Program-made: the position numbers and the translations under genes
Part shown: piece by piece, positions 18,051 to 27,021 of the stretch
Layout of the letters: each line of letters begins with the position of its first letter
How positions within the stretch are numbered: the stretch's first letter is position 1
Notes under the pieces: model-generated
What the model was told of the DNA's origin: nothing
Seen by the model: the letters and a program-made list of their open reading frames with translations, nothing else
Database searches by the model: none
DNA from: Yeosuana aromativorans
GTDB lineage: Bacteria > Bacteroidota > Bacteroidia > Flavobacteriales > Flavobacteriaceae
Reading direction: 5' to 3'
Length of the DNA stretch: 64,000 bases
Assembly (NCBI RefSeq): GCF_014646655.1
Contig: NZ_BMNR01000003.1
Location: forward strand, 1-64,000

Positions 18051-18080
18051 ACCACATTTTACCACTTTATACCACTTTGT
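18051..18080 (-). promoter_or_regulatory. Three 10-bp MraZ-type boxes upstream of mraZ
   Basis: ACCAC occurs at 18051, 18061 and 18071 (GTGGT on the minus strand), in exact 10-bp steps. Minus-strand units are AAAGTGGTAT, AAAGTGGTAA and AATGTGGTAA. Helical-turn spacing of GTG repeats is the known form of MraZ operators (TGGGN-type in Escherichia coli, AAAGTG-type in Mollicutes). The boxes sit where the -33 region of the mraZ promoter would be, which suits autorepression. Binding itself is inferred. Confidence 0.75.
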
Positions 18081-18238
18081 TGATAATTTTTCGATTAAAC
18101 GCAGCTATCATTCGATTTTGACCATACTAAAACCACTTAAATACTTGTTTTCAATGGGTTATGAAATTTCTGATAAACCAATTTTAATTGTTAACATCTA
18201 TTCATTCATTAATTGTGCTTAGAATTCATTTAAAACCA

Positions 18239-18267
18239 TTGAAATATGAATGAAATAACTATATTTG
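18239..18267 (+). promoter_or_regulatory. Promoter for the alpha/beta hydrolase gene
   Basis: TTG at 18239-18241 and TATATTTG at 18260-18267 are separated by 18 bases, fitting the Bacteroidota -33/-7 consensus. The expected start lies about 20-25 bases before the ATG at 18298. It diverges from the dcw promoter. Confidence 0.7.
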
Positions 18268-18297
18268 TTTTTAAGGAAATGACCAACTATTTTTAGA

Positions 18298-19059
18298 ATG
18301 CATCTTTTAAAAAAGGAAAAAAATTACAGTTATATTGAGGCAGGGGAAGGCACTCCTATTATAGTGTTGCATGGGCTGATGGGCGGATTGAGTAATTTTG
18401 ATTCTGTAACTAAATATTTCAGTACAAAAGGCTATAAAGTCATCATACCAGAGTTACCTATTTATGAGATGTCATTGCTTAAAACCAATGTAAAAAGCTT
18501 TGCCAAATACTTGCATGATTTCATTGCATTTAAAGAGTTGGACCAAGTTATTTTATTGGGAAATTCACTAGGCGGACACATAGGCCTGTATCATACAAAG
18601 CTGTATCCAGAAAAAATCAAGGCATTGGTCATTACCGGAAGTTCAGGGCTTTACGAAAGTGCCATGGGAGGCGGTTACACCAAACGGAGTGATTATGAGG
18701 TTATAAAAAAGAAATCCCAAGATGTATTTTATGATCCAAAGGTGGCGACCAAAGAAATTGTTGACGAAGTTTACGCTACTGTTAACGATAGAAACAAACT
18801 TATAAAAACACTGGCAATAGCCAAAAGTGCCATCAGGCACAATATGGCCAAGGATTTGCCAAAAATGACAACGCCAACCTGCATTATTTGGGGTAAAAAT
18901 GATACCGTTACACCGCCAGAGGTTGCTGAAGAATTCAATAATTTGTTACCTGATGCAGATTTGTTCTGGATTGATAAATGTGGCCATGCCGCTATGATGG
19001 AACATCCTGAGGAGTTTAACAACATACTAGAAGGCTGGTTAAACGCTAGAAATTTTTAA
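18298..19059 (+). CDS. Alpha/beta-fold hydrolase
   Basis: This 253-aa cytoplasmic protein is a typical alpha/beta hydrolase. The oxyanion-hole motif is HGLMGG (residues 25-30), the nucleophile elbow is GNSLGG (Ser90), the acid is probably the Asp of IWGKNDTVTPP (about 200), and the base is the His of DKCGHAAMMEHP (about 228). A helical cap lies between about 120 and 185. The substrate cannot be told; relatives include small-ester and C-C hydrolases. It diverges from the dcw cluster and is followed 15 bases later by engB, with which it may be co-transcribed. Confidence 0.9.
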   Translation: MHLLKKEKNYSYIEAGEGTPIIVLHGLMGGLSNFDSVTKYFSTKGYKVIIPELPIYEMSLLKTNVKSFAKYLHDFIAFKELDQVILLGNSLGGHIGLYHTKLYPEKIKALVITGSSGLYESAMGGGYTKRSDYEVIKKKSQDVFYDPKVATKEIVDEVYATVNDRNKLIKTLAIAKSAIRHNMAKDLPKMTTPTCIIWGKNDTVTPPEVAEEFNNLLPDADLFWIDKCGHAAMMEHPEEFNNILEGWLNARNF

Positions 19060-19074
19060 TTTCAAAAAAAACAC

Positions 19075-19680
19075 ATGCAAATTAAATCTGCTGAATTTGT
19101 AATGAGCAATTCTGATGTGGCAAAATGCCCAAAAAACAGGTTGCCCGAATATGCTTTTATTGGCAGAAGTAACGTGGGCAAGTCTTCGCTTATCAATATG
19201 CTGACGGGAAGAAAAAGTTTGGCAAAAACATCAGGAAAACCAGGAAAAACGCAACTTATCAATCATTTTTTAATCAATAAAAATTGGTTCTTGGTGGACT
19301 TACCCGGTTATGGCTATGCCAAGGTTTCAAAAAGCGCGAAAAAAACATTTCAAAAATTCATTACACAATATTTTAGTTTACGTGAACAATTGGTATCTGC
19401 TTTTGTGCTTGTTGATATTCGGCATGATCCCCAACCCATTGATTTGGAGTTTATGCAATGGCTGGGCGAAAACAATATTCCGTTTTCAATTGTATTTACA
19501 AAAGCCGATAAATTAAAACCAAAGGCCATAGAAAACCACATAGAAGATTACAAAACCATTCTACTTGAAACTTGGGAAGACATGCCCAATTATTTTATTA
19601 CCTCATCCTCAAAAGATATTGGGAAAGACGCTGTGTTAAGCTATATTGATGAGCTGAACGGGAATTTGAATTTGGGTTAG
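19075..19680 (+). CDS. engB: Ribosome biogenesis GTPase EngB (YsxC/YihA)
   Basis: EngB is an essential GTPase in assembly of the 50S ribosomal subunit, and depletion also disturbs division. The 201-aa protein shows all GTPase motifs: G1 GRSNVGKSS (about residues 30-38), the G2 region KPGKTQLINHF, G3 DLPGYGYAK, G4 FTKADK and G5 TSSSKD. Length is standard. Placement next to the division cluster is seen in related genomes. Confidence 0.96.
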   Translation: MQIKSAEFVMSNSDVAKCPKNRLPEYAFIGRSNVGKSSLINMLTGRKSLAKTSGKPGKTQLINHFLINKNWFLVDLPGYGYAKVSKSAKKTFQKFITQYFSLREQLVSAFVLVDIRHDPQPIDLEFMQWLGENNIPFSIVFTKADKLKPKAIENHIEDYKTILLETWEDMPNYFITSSSKDIGKDAVLSYIDELNGNLNLG

Positions 19681-19734
19681 CACTATTTTTCAATAGGCTT
19701 TATTGGCTTTGTAAGAAAAATTGACTAACTTCGT

Positions 19735-20631
19735 TTGCCTTCTGTTAGAAACACTTTGAATTCAAACCCTGTGATAAGATTATCAACTTTTGAAAACAAT
19801 TCATTTGAGCCATTTAAGACAATTAATAAAGAAGCCTTTGAATTATTAAAATCTGATTGTTCAATTTTAAAAGATGCTTATACTCAATTCGTGGTTTTCA
19901 AAAACCTTCAACTGAATCTGAAAGATTACTTTGATTTTATTGAAAAATGGAGTAATGTTCCAGCTGACAAAATGGATTTTAGCATTTCAACAAACATACA
20001 TTTTGTAATGTTTGCCAATAAACTAATTTTAAACTCATTAATGTCTTTTAAATTTTTCTTAGATAATGCAGAGTTTTATTTAAAAAGGAAATACGGAAAA
20101 ACATCAAGTCAAGCGAATGAATTCGTGCTATTAACGAATAAAATTTATGACAATTCATTCGCATATCGCTTCTTATACAAATTAAGAAATTATTCAGTTC
20201 ACTTAGGATTTCCACTCGAAGTAATAAATTTTGACATTAAATTTAATATTGAAAATCCTGAAAAAAGTGAACATACTGCAAAACTACTTTTGAACAAAAA
20301 GCTTCTTCTCAAGGAAAAGGATTTATTCGGAGCAAAAGTCTTTAATGAAATAAAAGATTACGGGAATGAATTAGACTTAATCCCTTTAATGAATGAACTT
20401 TCACATCATATTATAGAATTCCAAAAATTTGTTTACCGCAAACAAAAAGATGAGCTAACAAATTCAATTGAAAATATTGAATTATTCACTGAAAATAAAA
20501 AGACTGAAACTAATCAAATAAAAGTTTATTACAACTATCAAAACAAAGGAAAAAAAATTTCATTCAATGTATACGATGTTCCATTTGAAATATTAACTGA
20601 ATATAAAAAAACATATAAAAACTGGAGCTAA
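19735..20631 (+). CDS. Orphan hypothetical protein
   Basis: I do not recognise this 298-aa protein. It is soluble, lysine- and asparagine-rich and largely helical, with a segment around residues 125-165 (YDNSFAYRFLYKLRNYSVHLGFP) that resembles the R-N-x-x-x-H-type helices of HEPN-like or Cthe_2314-like proteins. That resemblance is a weak guess. The frame can only start at TTG (19735), since an in-frame TAA is at 19726-19728 and the first ATG is about 80 codons in. CTAAC and GTTAG at 19725-19749 flank the start, and GCTAACAAAGATGTGTGTAATAA follows the stop. AT content is higher than in engB. It looks like a single-gene insertion between engB and the permease gene. Confidence 0.55.
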   Translation: MPSVRNTLNSNPVIRLSTFENNSFEPFKTINKEAFELLKSDCSILKDAYTQFVVFKNLQLNLKDYFDFIEKWSNVPADKMDFSISTNIHFVMFANKLILNSLMSFKFFLDNAEFYLKRKYGKTSSQANEFVLLTNKIYDNSFAYRFLYKLRNYSVHLGFPLEVINFDIKFNIENPEKSEHTAKLLLNKKLLLKEKDLFGAKVFNEIKDYGNELDLIPLMNELSHHIIEFQKFVYRKQKDELTNSIENIELFTENKKTETNQIKVYYNYQNKGKKISFNVYDVPFEILTEYKKTYKNWS

Positions 20632-20683
20632 CAAAGATGTGTGTAATAAAATAAGATTGGCAAACAAACACCCAAAAAACAAC

Positions 20684-21772
20684 CTAACTCTTTACATCCA
20701 GCGCATCACGTAGGGCATTGCCAATCAACATAAACGCCATAACCAAAGCCATGATACACAGCCCGGGAATAATAGCCAAATACGGTTTTCCTAAAATAAT
20801 ATAATTATAGTGGTCTTTTATCATGGCGCCCCAACTGGCCATGGGTGGTTGCGCACCAATACCTAAAAAACTAAGTCCGCTTTCTATTAAAATAGCCGCT
20901 GCAAAATTGGCCGCGGAAATCACGATGACTGGCGCCATAATATTGGGCAGAATATGTTTGGTTATGATTCTAAAATTGCCAAAGCCCAAAGCTCTGGCCG
21001 CCGTAACATATTGCAGTTCCTTGACACTCATTATTTGTCCGCGTACCACTCTGGCCACTTCAACCCACATGGTCAGACCAACAGCTATAAACACTTGCCA
21101 AAAGCCCTTGCCCAATGCCAATGTAATGGCTATCACCAATAATAAAGTAGGAATAGACCAAGTCACATTGATAATCCACATAATCACGGCATCTACCTTA
21201 CCACCAAAATAACCCGCTAGGCTACCCATAAAAATGCCAATAACCAACGAAATAAAAACGGCTACAAAACCAATAAAAAATGAAATTCTGGCACCAACCA
21301 ATATCCGGCTCAATAAATCACGCCCATATTTATCGGTTCCCCAATAAAATGTTTTGCTTTTCACAAAAGGACCCAACGCATCATCCTGCTTTATGTCTAT
21401 TGACTTTTCCGCTCCTTTTAAGCCATCTGATGCGTATTCGGTATATATGAGCGCATTATTTTTAACGCTATATGCTGATATTGGGATTTCAGTATCTGGG
21501 TTTTTCTTCCCAAAAAACACCTTATCAAAAGTAGATTGATTGGAATTTAATTGAGATGGGATGATTAGCATATCTACTTTAAATCCTGGTTTTTTAGAAT
21601 GGATTGACAAATGCATTTGGTTTGCGTACTGGGAATTATCTGGTGCTATTACATAGGCAAATATGGATATGAACCCCACCAGAACAATGAAATAGAAACT
21701 AAAAACGCCCCAGAAGTTCTTTTTAAACTTTTGGAGCGCTAATTGTTTTAATGAGTGCGAATGGGTACTCAT
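20684..21772 (-). CDS. ABC transporter permease (DppC/OppC type)
   Basis: This inner-membrane permease belongs to a peptide/nickel-type ABC importer. The 362-aa protein has one N-terminal helix (about residues 21-44), a periplasmic insert to about 140, and the C-terminal permease domain with five helices starting at FYWGTDKYGRDLLSRIL. The cytoplasmic EAA loop reads ELQYVTAARALGFGNFRI, and SGLSFLGIGAQPPMASWG is a family signature. The partner permease, ATPases and binding protein are not in the window. It starts 9 bases after prc on the same strand, so the two may be co-transcribed. Confidence 0.92.
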   Translation of the reverse strand: MSTHSHSLKQLALQKFKKNFWGVFSFYFIVLVGFISIFAYVIAPDNSQYANQMHLSIHSKKPGFKVDMLIIPSQLNSNQSTFDKVFFGKKNPDTEIPISAYSVKNNALIYTEYASDGLKGAEKSIDIKQDDALGPFVKSKTFYWGTDKYGRDLLSRILVGARISFFIGFVAVFISLVIGIFMGSLAGYFGGKVDAVIMWIINVTWSIPTLLLVIAITLALGKGFWQVFIAVGLTMWVEVARVVRGQIMSVKELQYVTAARALGFGNFRIITKHILPNIMAPVIVISAANFAAAILIESGLSFLGIGAQPPMASWGAMIKDHYNYIILGKPYLAIIPGLCIMALVMAFMLIGNALRDALDVKS

Positions 21773-21781
21773 ATAATTTAT

Positions 21782-23929
21782 TTAGTCTTTAACTGTTGCC
21801 ACTTTTTTAATGTTATTTGATGTTTTTAAATCTTGAAGCACATTGATGGCTTCTTCAATATAAACATCTTTACTTAAACTTTGGTGCCAACGATCCCGTT
21901 TTTCCTTTAAATCGGTGGTGTCCTTAGCAAAGAGTTCTTTTTCATAATTTGGTGACTCAAAGGTTAAATTTGTTTTGTAATCTCCAATAGGTTCAAAACG
22001 TTCAGCCTCTTTATCATTTAAATTCATTTCTTCCTTGTATTTTTTATAATTCAAAGGAACTATTTTATCATCTATCTTACTTTTAACCCACTTGGCGTTT
22101 TCATCAATAAGTTTTAATTGCGCATTTTTGCTCATGCGCTCTTTGCTTTTTTTAATGGTTTCATCATAATCAAGATAATTATTCCAAGTTGAGTAATTGG
22201 CGGCATCAATCTCATCCCATGGTAATGGATTTGGTTTATCTTTTTCGCCTACATCAATATAACTATATCTATCTGGAACCACCACATCACTTTTCACACC
22301 TTCCAACTGCACGGAACCACCATTGATTCTATAGTATTTTTGGGTTGTTAGGGCAAGTGCGCCTAAATCGCCACTGGTGTTATTTCTAACCCAGTTATTT
22401 AAATCCAGTACATTTTGAACGGTACCTTTTCCATAGGTTTGTTTACTACCTATAATAATGGCACGTTTATAATCTTGCATGGCAGCAGACATGATTTCTG
22501 AGGCAGATGCTGATAGTTCATTGACCAAAATCACTAAAGGGCCATCCCAGGTTATGGATTTATCCCTGTCTTCCAGAACATGCTTTGGTTCGCCAGTTGA
22601 GCGCACCTGTACAACGGGTCCATCCTTAATAAACAATCCGGCCATATCTACCACTGCTGGCAAAGAGCCTCCGCCGTTATTACGCAAATCTAGAACCAAG
22701 CCTTCAATACCCTGGGTTTTCATCTGCTCTATTTCTTTTTTCACATCGGTAGCGGCATTTAATTTTTTATAATTATTAAAATCCAAATAAAAACTAGGCA
22801 AATCTATAACCCCAAATGTCATATCGCCTTTCTTTACTATAGAAGCTTTTGCATAGGTTTCCTGAAGTTCAATAACATCACGTGTAAGCGTTACATCCTT
22901 AATTGTTCCATCAACTTTTTTAATGGTCAACGTTACTTTGGTTCCTTTGGGACCTTTAATGTATTCTATAGCATCATTGATTCGCATACCCACAATATTA
23001 ACTGGGTACTGCTCATTTTCTTGTTTTACTTTTAAAATAACATCTTCAACTTCAAGCTCATTGCTTCTCCAAGCAGGACCACCTGATATTAACTCCACAA
23101 TCTTAATGTAATCATTTCGTTTTTGTAACCTAGCTCCTATTCCTTCCAATTTTCCAGACATTTTCATGTCAAATTCTTCTTTGTTTCTAGGTGCCAAATA
23201 GTAGGTGTGTGGGTCAAACTCTTCTACAATGGTATTCACATAAATTGAAAACCAGTCGTCACGCTGTAAATCATCAAAATAATCATTAAAATAGATATTA
23301 ATGGATTTTAAGGTAGATTCCCTGGCTTCTTTTTCAATTTCCTTTTCAGACTTCATGACATATGAGGGGTCTTTTTCTTTAGCCTGTTTTTCTTCAGTAT
23401 AAATATCATCATAATTGGAAAGCGTAGAGAATTTCAACTGTTGTCTCCATCGTTCTTTCATTTCCTTTTTGGTCTTAACATACCCTACATGCTCATAGTC
23501 AGTATTAAAAGTTTCATCTTTTGAAAAATCAAATGGCTCCGATAGAACTTCTTTATAAATTTGTTTGGCTTCCTCAATGCGTTTAATCATGCGGTCATAC
23601 GTTACATTGAAAAAAGTTATGTCATAAACCTTTAGCTGGTCGTCAATATTGGTTTCAAACTTTTTGAAATCATCAATATCAGACTGGTAAAAATAGCGTT
23701 TAACAGGGTCAAGGTTTTCTATGTAATCTGAAAACAATTCTTTGGAAAATGCATCGTTAAAATCGACTGGATCAAAATGTAATTGTTGTAAAACATACGT
23801 AACAACTTGAACCAAAAGCTTGTCTTTATCGGGGTCAGCAAACGTTTTTGTTGTAAAACTACAGGATGCAAATGCCAGTAATAACAACAACAATAATGCT
23901 TTATAGTTTCTTTTCATAATGTTTTTCAT
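21782..23929 (-). CDS. prc: Carboxy-terminal processing protease Prc (S41)
   Basis: Tail-specific proteases degrade or trim periplasmic proteins and affect envelope maintenance. The precursor of about 715 aa has a lipoprotein-type signal (LLLLLLLAFASC). Next come an N-terminal helical TSP domain (about 30-240), a PDZ domain (about 250-340), the S41 catalytic domain with LDLRNNGGGSLPAVVDMAGLF and the serine-lysine pair in NELSASASEIMSAAMQDYKRA and GKGTVQ, and a C-terminal DUF3340-like region with many Lys and Glu. ATG at 23929 (or 23917) is chosen over an upstream TTG because it gives a compact signal peptide. Confidence 0.94.
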   Translation of the reverse strand: MKNIMKRNYKALLLLLLLAFASCSFTTKTFADPDKDKLLVQVVTYVLQQLHFDPVDFNDAFSKELFSDYIENLDPVKRYFYQSDIDDFKKFETNIDDQLKVYDITFFNVTYDRMIKRIEEAKQIYKEVLSEPFDFSKDETFNTDYEHVGYVKTKKEMKERWRQQLKFSTLSNYDDIYTEEKQAKEKDPSYVMKSEKEIEKEARESTLKSINIYFNDYFDDLQRDDWFSIYVNTIVEEFDPHTYYLAPRNKEEFDMKMSGKLEGIGARLQKRNDYIKIVELISGGPAWRSNELEVEDVILKVKQENEQYPVNIVGMRINDAIEYIKGPKGTKVTLTIKKVDGTIKDVTLTRDVIELQETYAKASIVKKGDMTFGVIDLPSFYLDFNNYKKLNAATDVKKEIEQMKTQGIEGLVLDLRNNGGGSLPAVVDMAGLFIKDGPVVQVRSTGEPKHVLEDRDKSITWDGPLVILVNELSASASEIMSAAMQDYKRAIIIGSKQTYGKGTVQNVLDLNNWVRNNTSGDLGALALTTQKYYRINGGSVQLEGVKSDVVVPDRYSYIDVGEKDKPNPLPWDEIDAANYSTWNNYLDYDETIKKSKERMSKNAQLKLIDENAKWVKSKIDDKIVPLNYKKYKEEMNLNDKEAERFEPIGDYKTNLTFESPNYEKELFAKDTTDLKEKRDRWHQSLSKDVYIEEAINVLQDLKTSNNIKKVATVKD

Positions 23930-24127
23930 AGTGTTTGCAAAAGTGTTTGTCAATCTCTATTGTTTTAAATTTAGAGGTTGTACTGTAAAAATGAATGGTA
24001 ATTTTTCTACTAAAATAAAGAAAAAACCATGCCATTAAAGCCAATATATACTAATTTTTTGTTAAACCAAAGAAATTGATCTATTACAATGGAAATTATG
24101 TATTTTAGCGATGTTTTATAACGAATT

Positions 24128-24916
24128 ATGAAAGAAAAACCGCTTATTTTAGTAACCAATGATGACGGCATCAATGCACCGGGCATACGAACACTGATAG
24201 ATGTCATGAATGAGATTGGTGATGTTGTGGTGGTTGCCCCAGACAGTCCTCAAAGCGGCATGGGACATGCCATTACAATAGATTCCACATTGTATGTTGA
24301 ACGTGTTGTTTTAGACAATGAAAAGCAACTTGAATATAGCTGTTCCGGTACACCGGCCGATTGTGTAAAACTTGGCATTAGGGAGGTTTTGGACAGAAAG
24401 CCAGATCTTTGCGTTTCTGGCATTAACCATGGCTCCAATTCATCTATAAACGTGATTTACTCTGGAACCATGAGTGCTGCCATTGAAGCCGGTATTGAAG
24501 GCATTCCCGCAATTGGGTTTTCGCTGTTGAATTATAAATGGAGCGCTGATTTTAATGCCTCTAAACAGTATGTAAAAACTATTACAGAAAATGTCTTGAA
24601 AAACGGTCTTCCCAATGGCGTTGTACTTAATGTAAACATCCCAGATATTCCTAAAATAAAAGGTATTAAAATATGTCGTCAGGCACGAGCCAATTGGGTT
24701 GAGGAGTTTGACAAACGCAAAAATCCCCAAGGAAGGGATTATTTTTGGCTTACTGGAAAATTTGTTAATTTAGATCATGGTGAAGATACTGATGAATGGG
24801 CTTTGGAGCATGGGTATGTTTCTGTGGTTCCTGTACAGTTTGACTTAACGGCCCATCATTGTATTCAAAACTTAAATACCTGGAATTTAAATGACACTGA
24901 AATAAATTCAGCATAA
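24128..24916 (+). CDS. surE: 5'/3'-nucleotidase SurE
   Basis: SurE is a metal-dependent nucleoside monophosphate phosphatase of the stationary-phase survival family. The 262-aa protein carries the metal site LVTNDDGINAPGI (residues 7-19), APDSPQSGMGHAIT, CSGTPADCVKLGI, SGINHGSNSSINVIYSGTM and the C-terminal VSVVPVQFDLTAH. A TATTTTAG sequence at 24101-24108 may be a weak -7 box. The stop is directly followed by the ATG of the small membrane protein, then lpxB, indicating a shared transcript. Confidence 0.95.
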   Translation: MKEKPLILVTNDDGINAPGIRTLIDVMNEIGDVVVVAPDSPQSGMGHAITIDSTLYVERVVLDNEKQLEYSCSGTPADCVKLGIREVLDRKPDLCVSGINHGSNSSINVIYSGTMSAAIEAGIEGIPAIGFSLLNYKWSADFNASKQYVKTITENVLKNGLPNGVVLNVNIPDIPKIKGIKICRQARANWVEEFDKRKNPQGRDYFWLTGKFVNLDHGEDTDEWALEHGYVSVVPVQFDLTAHHCIQNLNTWNLNDTEINSA

Positions 24917-25198
24917 ATGAAAAAAGATATTGTTATAGGAATGATTGTTGGATTGATTGCCAACACCATAGGCTTATTTTTAGCAACCTTATTATTAGGA
25001 AACGGGGATGGTTTTATAACTGTCATTAAAGCGGCGGCAGCTGAAGGATTTTTAGGCAAGCTTATTAGTTTGGGCGCTATTCTTAATCTATTGGCATTTT
25101 TTGTCTTTATTAAAAAGAAACAAGATTACAGAGCACGTGGTGTATTGCTTATCACGGTTTTGGTTGCAGTATTTACATTTGTATTCAAACTGTTTTAA
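24917..25198 (+). CDS. Small membrane protein between surE and lpxB
   Basis: This 93-aa protein has three predicted membrane helices (about residues 5-27, 48-66 and 74-92) with a short basic loop KKKQDYRARG between the last two. No function is known to me. Its start abuts the surE stop without a spacer and lpxB follows 12 bases after its end. It is therefore probably translated with both and may be an integral inner-membrane component near lipid A synthesis, which is inference from position only. Confidence 0.8.
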   Translation: MKKDIVIGMIVGLIANTIGLFLATLLLGNGDGFITVIKAAAAEGFLGKLISLGAILNLLAFFVFIKKKQDYRARGVLLITVLVAVFTFVFKLF

Positions 25199-25210
25199 TG
25201 TAACCCATAA

Positions 25211-26323
25211 ATGAATTATTATATCATAGCTGGAGAAGCTTCGGGCGATTTACATGGTTCAAACCTTATGAAAGCATTGCTCAAACAAGATGTCAATGCT
25301 CAATTTAGGTTTTGGGGCGGAGACCTTATGCAACAGGTTGGCGGAACATTGGTAAAACATTACAAAGAAAGAGCTTTCATGGGTTTTGCTGAAGTGATTC
25401 TGAACCTTTCAAAAATATATAAGGATATCGCTTTTTGTAAACGTGACATTCTGGAGTTTAACCCAGATGTTATCATCTTTATTGATAATTCAGGATTTAA
25501 CTTGCGCATAGCCAAATGGGCCAAACAACATAAATTCAGGACCAATTATTATATTTCACCACAGGTTTGGGCATCCAGAGCAGGCAGGGTAAAAGCCATA
25601 AAACGCGATATTGATGCCATGTTTGTAATCTTGCCTTTTGTTGAGGCATTCTATAAAAAATATGACTACAAGGTGACATTTGTTGGGCATCCGTTAATTG
25701 ATGCCATAGCAGACCGAACCCAAGTAGATGAATACGAGTTTAGGGCAGAACACCAACTGAGTGGAAAGCCCATTATTGCCCTATTGCCAGGCAGCCGAAA
25801 ACAAGAAATTAAGAACATGCTTTCTGTTATGTTGAGTTTAGTGGATTTCTATCCTGATTACCAATTTGTAATTGCTGGAGCTCCCAGTCAGGATTTTGAG
25901 TTCTATCAGCCGTTTATAAAAGCCTCAAACGTTAAATTTATTGCCAATAAAACCTACGACTTGTTAAGTGTATCCACTGCCGCTTTGGTGACTTCGGGCA
26001 CGGCAACCTTAGAAACTGCCTTGTTTAAAATACCACAAGTGGTTTGCTATAAAGGGAGCGCCATTTCTTATCAAATTGCCAAGCGCATCATTACGCTTAA
26101 ATTTATTTCATTGGTGAACTTGATAATGGATAAGGAAGTTGTTAAAGAACTGATTCAAAATGAGTTCAATTCTAAAAATCTAAAACGGGAATTGGATATT
26201 ATTTTAGACCCATATGAACGCACCAAATTTTTTATTAATTATTACGAATTAGAAAAAAAATTGGGTGGTAAAGGTGCTAGTGAAAAAACAGCTAAATTGA
26301 TTTTTAAGGCGCTTAAAGCTTAA
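25211..26323 (+). CDS. lpxB: Lipid-A-disaccharide synthase LpxB
   Basis: LpxB (GT19) condenses UDP-2,3-diacylglucosamine with lipid X to give the lipid A disaccharide at the inner membrane. The 370-aa protein shows the start IIAGEASGDLHGSNLM, YISPQVWASRAGRVK (about residues 115-129), the VGHPLID loop, LLPGSRKQEI and the donor-site stretch VTSGTATLETALF. Length is normal. It follows surE and a small membrane protein and precedes a C40 peptidase gene 8 bases on. Confidence 0.96.
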   Translation: MNYYIIAGEASGDLHGSNLMKALLKQDVNAQFRFWGGDLMQQVGGTLVKHYKERAFMGFAEVILNLSKIYKDIAFCKRDILEFNPDVIIFIDNSGFNLRIAKWAKQHKFRTNYYISPQVWASRAGRVKAIKRDIDAMFVILPFVEAFYKKYDYKVTFVGHPLIDAIADRTQVDEYEFRAEHQLSGKPIIALLPGSRKQEIKNMLSVMLSLVDFYPDYQFVIAGAPSQDFEFYQPFIKASNVKFIANKTYDLLSVSTAALVTSGTATLETALFKIPQVVCYKGSAISYQIAKRIITLKFISLVNLIMDKEVVKELIQNEFNSKNLKRELDIILDPYERTKFFINYYELEKKLGGKGASEKTAKLIFKALKA

Positions 26324-26330
26324 CTTATTA

Positions 26331-26909
26331 ATGAAGAAAACACCCATTATATTTTCTGCAATTGCTTGCCTTGCGCTAATGGGATGTGGATCTTCAAAAC
26401 ATGCCATAACAGACAAAACCACCTCTTCTAAAGTAATCATTCATACCAATGATGTAAACCCCATAAAAACAGCACACGCTTCATCATATCCTTTAAATGA
26501 TGAGCCTAACGCTAAACCCTCAAATAATCTGGCTTTAAATATTGTTGATTATGCCAAGCAGTTTGAAGGTGTAAGGTATAAGTATGGTGGCACCACAAAA
26601 AAAGGCATGGATTGTTCCGGATTGGTTTATACATCCTTTAAAGCTTATGATATTGACTTACCAAGAATTTCAAGGAATATGGCAAAAGAAGGCGAACCGA
26701 TTCCCTTGGAACAGGTGAAAGTTGGCGATTTATTGTTCTTTAAAACCAATGGCAAACATAATGCCATTAGCCATGTTGGTATGGTAGTAACGGCTCTCCC
26801 AGGAAATGTTGAGTTTATCCACGCTTCAACCAGTCTGGGTGTCATCATTTCATCATTAGCAGAACGCTATTGGTATTTTTCATTTGTAGAAGCTCGCAGA
26901 ATATTATAA
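26331..26909 (+). CDS. NlpC/P60 (C40) peptidase lipoprotein
   Basis: This 192-aa putative lipoprotein (lipobox LALMGC, Cys19) should cleave peptide bonds in peptidoglycan stems in the periplasm. The C40 domain covers about residues 68-190, with the catalytic Cys95 in GMDCSGLVY, His148 in ISHVGMVV and the third polar residue His164 in FIHAS. The NlpC-like arrangement RYKYGGTTKKGMDCSG is typical. It lies 8 bases after lpxB and is probably its operon partner. Confidence 0.92.
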   Translation: MKKTPIIFSAIACLALMGCGSSKHAITDKTTSSKVIIHTNDVNPIKTAHASSYPLNDEPNAKPSNNLALNIVDYAKQFEGVRYKYGGTTKKGMDCSGLVYTSFKAYDIDLPRISRNMAKEGEPIPLEQVKVGDLLFFKTNGKHNAISHVGMVVTALPGNVEFIHASTSLGVIISSLAERYWYFSFVEARRIL

Positions 26910-26940
26910 AGATATTTGTTATCTTTCATCTCTTTAACTT

Positions 26941-27021
26941 ATTGTTTTAGAGGTCAGATGTAATGTCCTTGATAAACATTTTGGTTAAGTTGTCAATTTT
27001 AATAATGGACATTTCTCAAAT
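26941..27021. repeat. Intergenic repeat copy A
   Basis: This AT-rich stretch, running up to the comEC start, is clearly similar to 39308-39385. Shared blocks include ATTGTTTTA, GTCAnATGTAATG, CATTTTGGTT and GGnCATTTCnnAAA. The ends carry an inverted repeat, AATGTCC (about 26963-26969) with GGACATT (27007-27013). In the other copy this reads AATGCC/GGCATT, so pairing is kept through changes on both sides. Confidence 0.65.
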
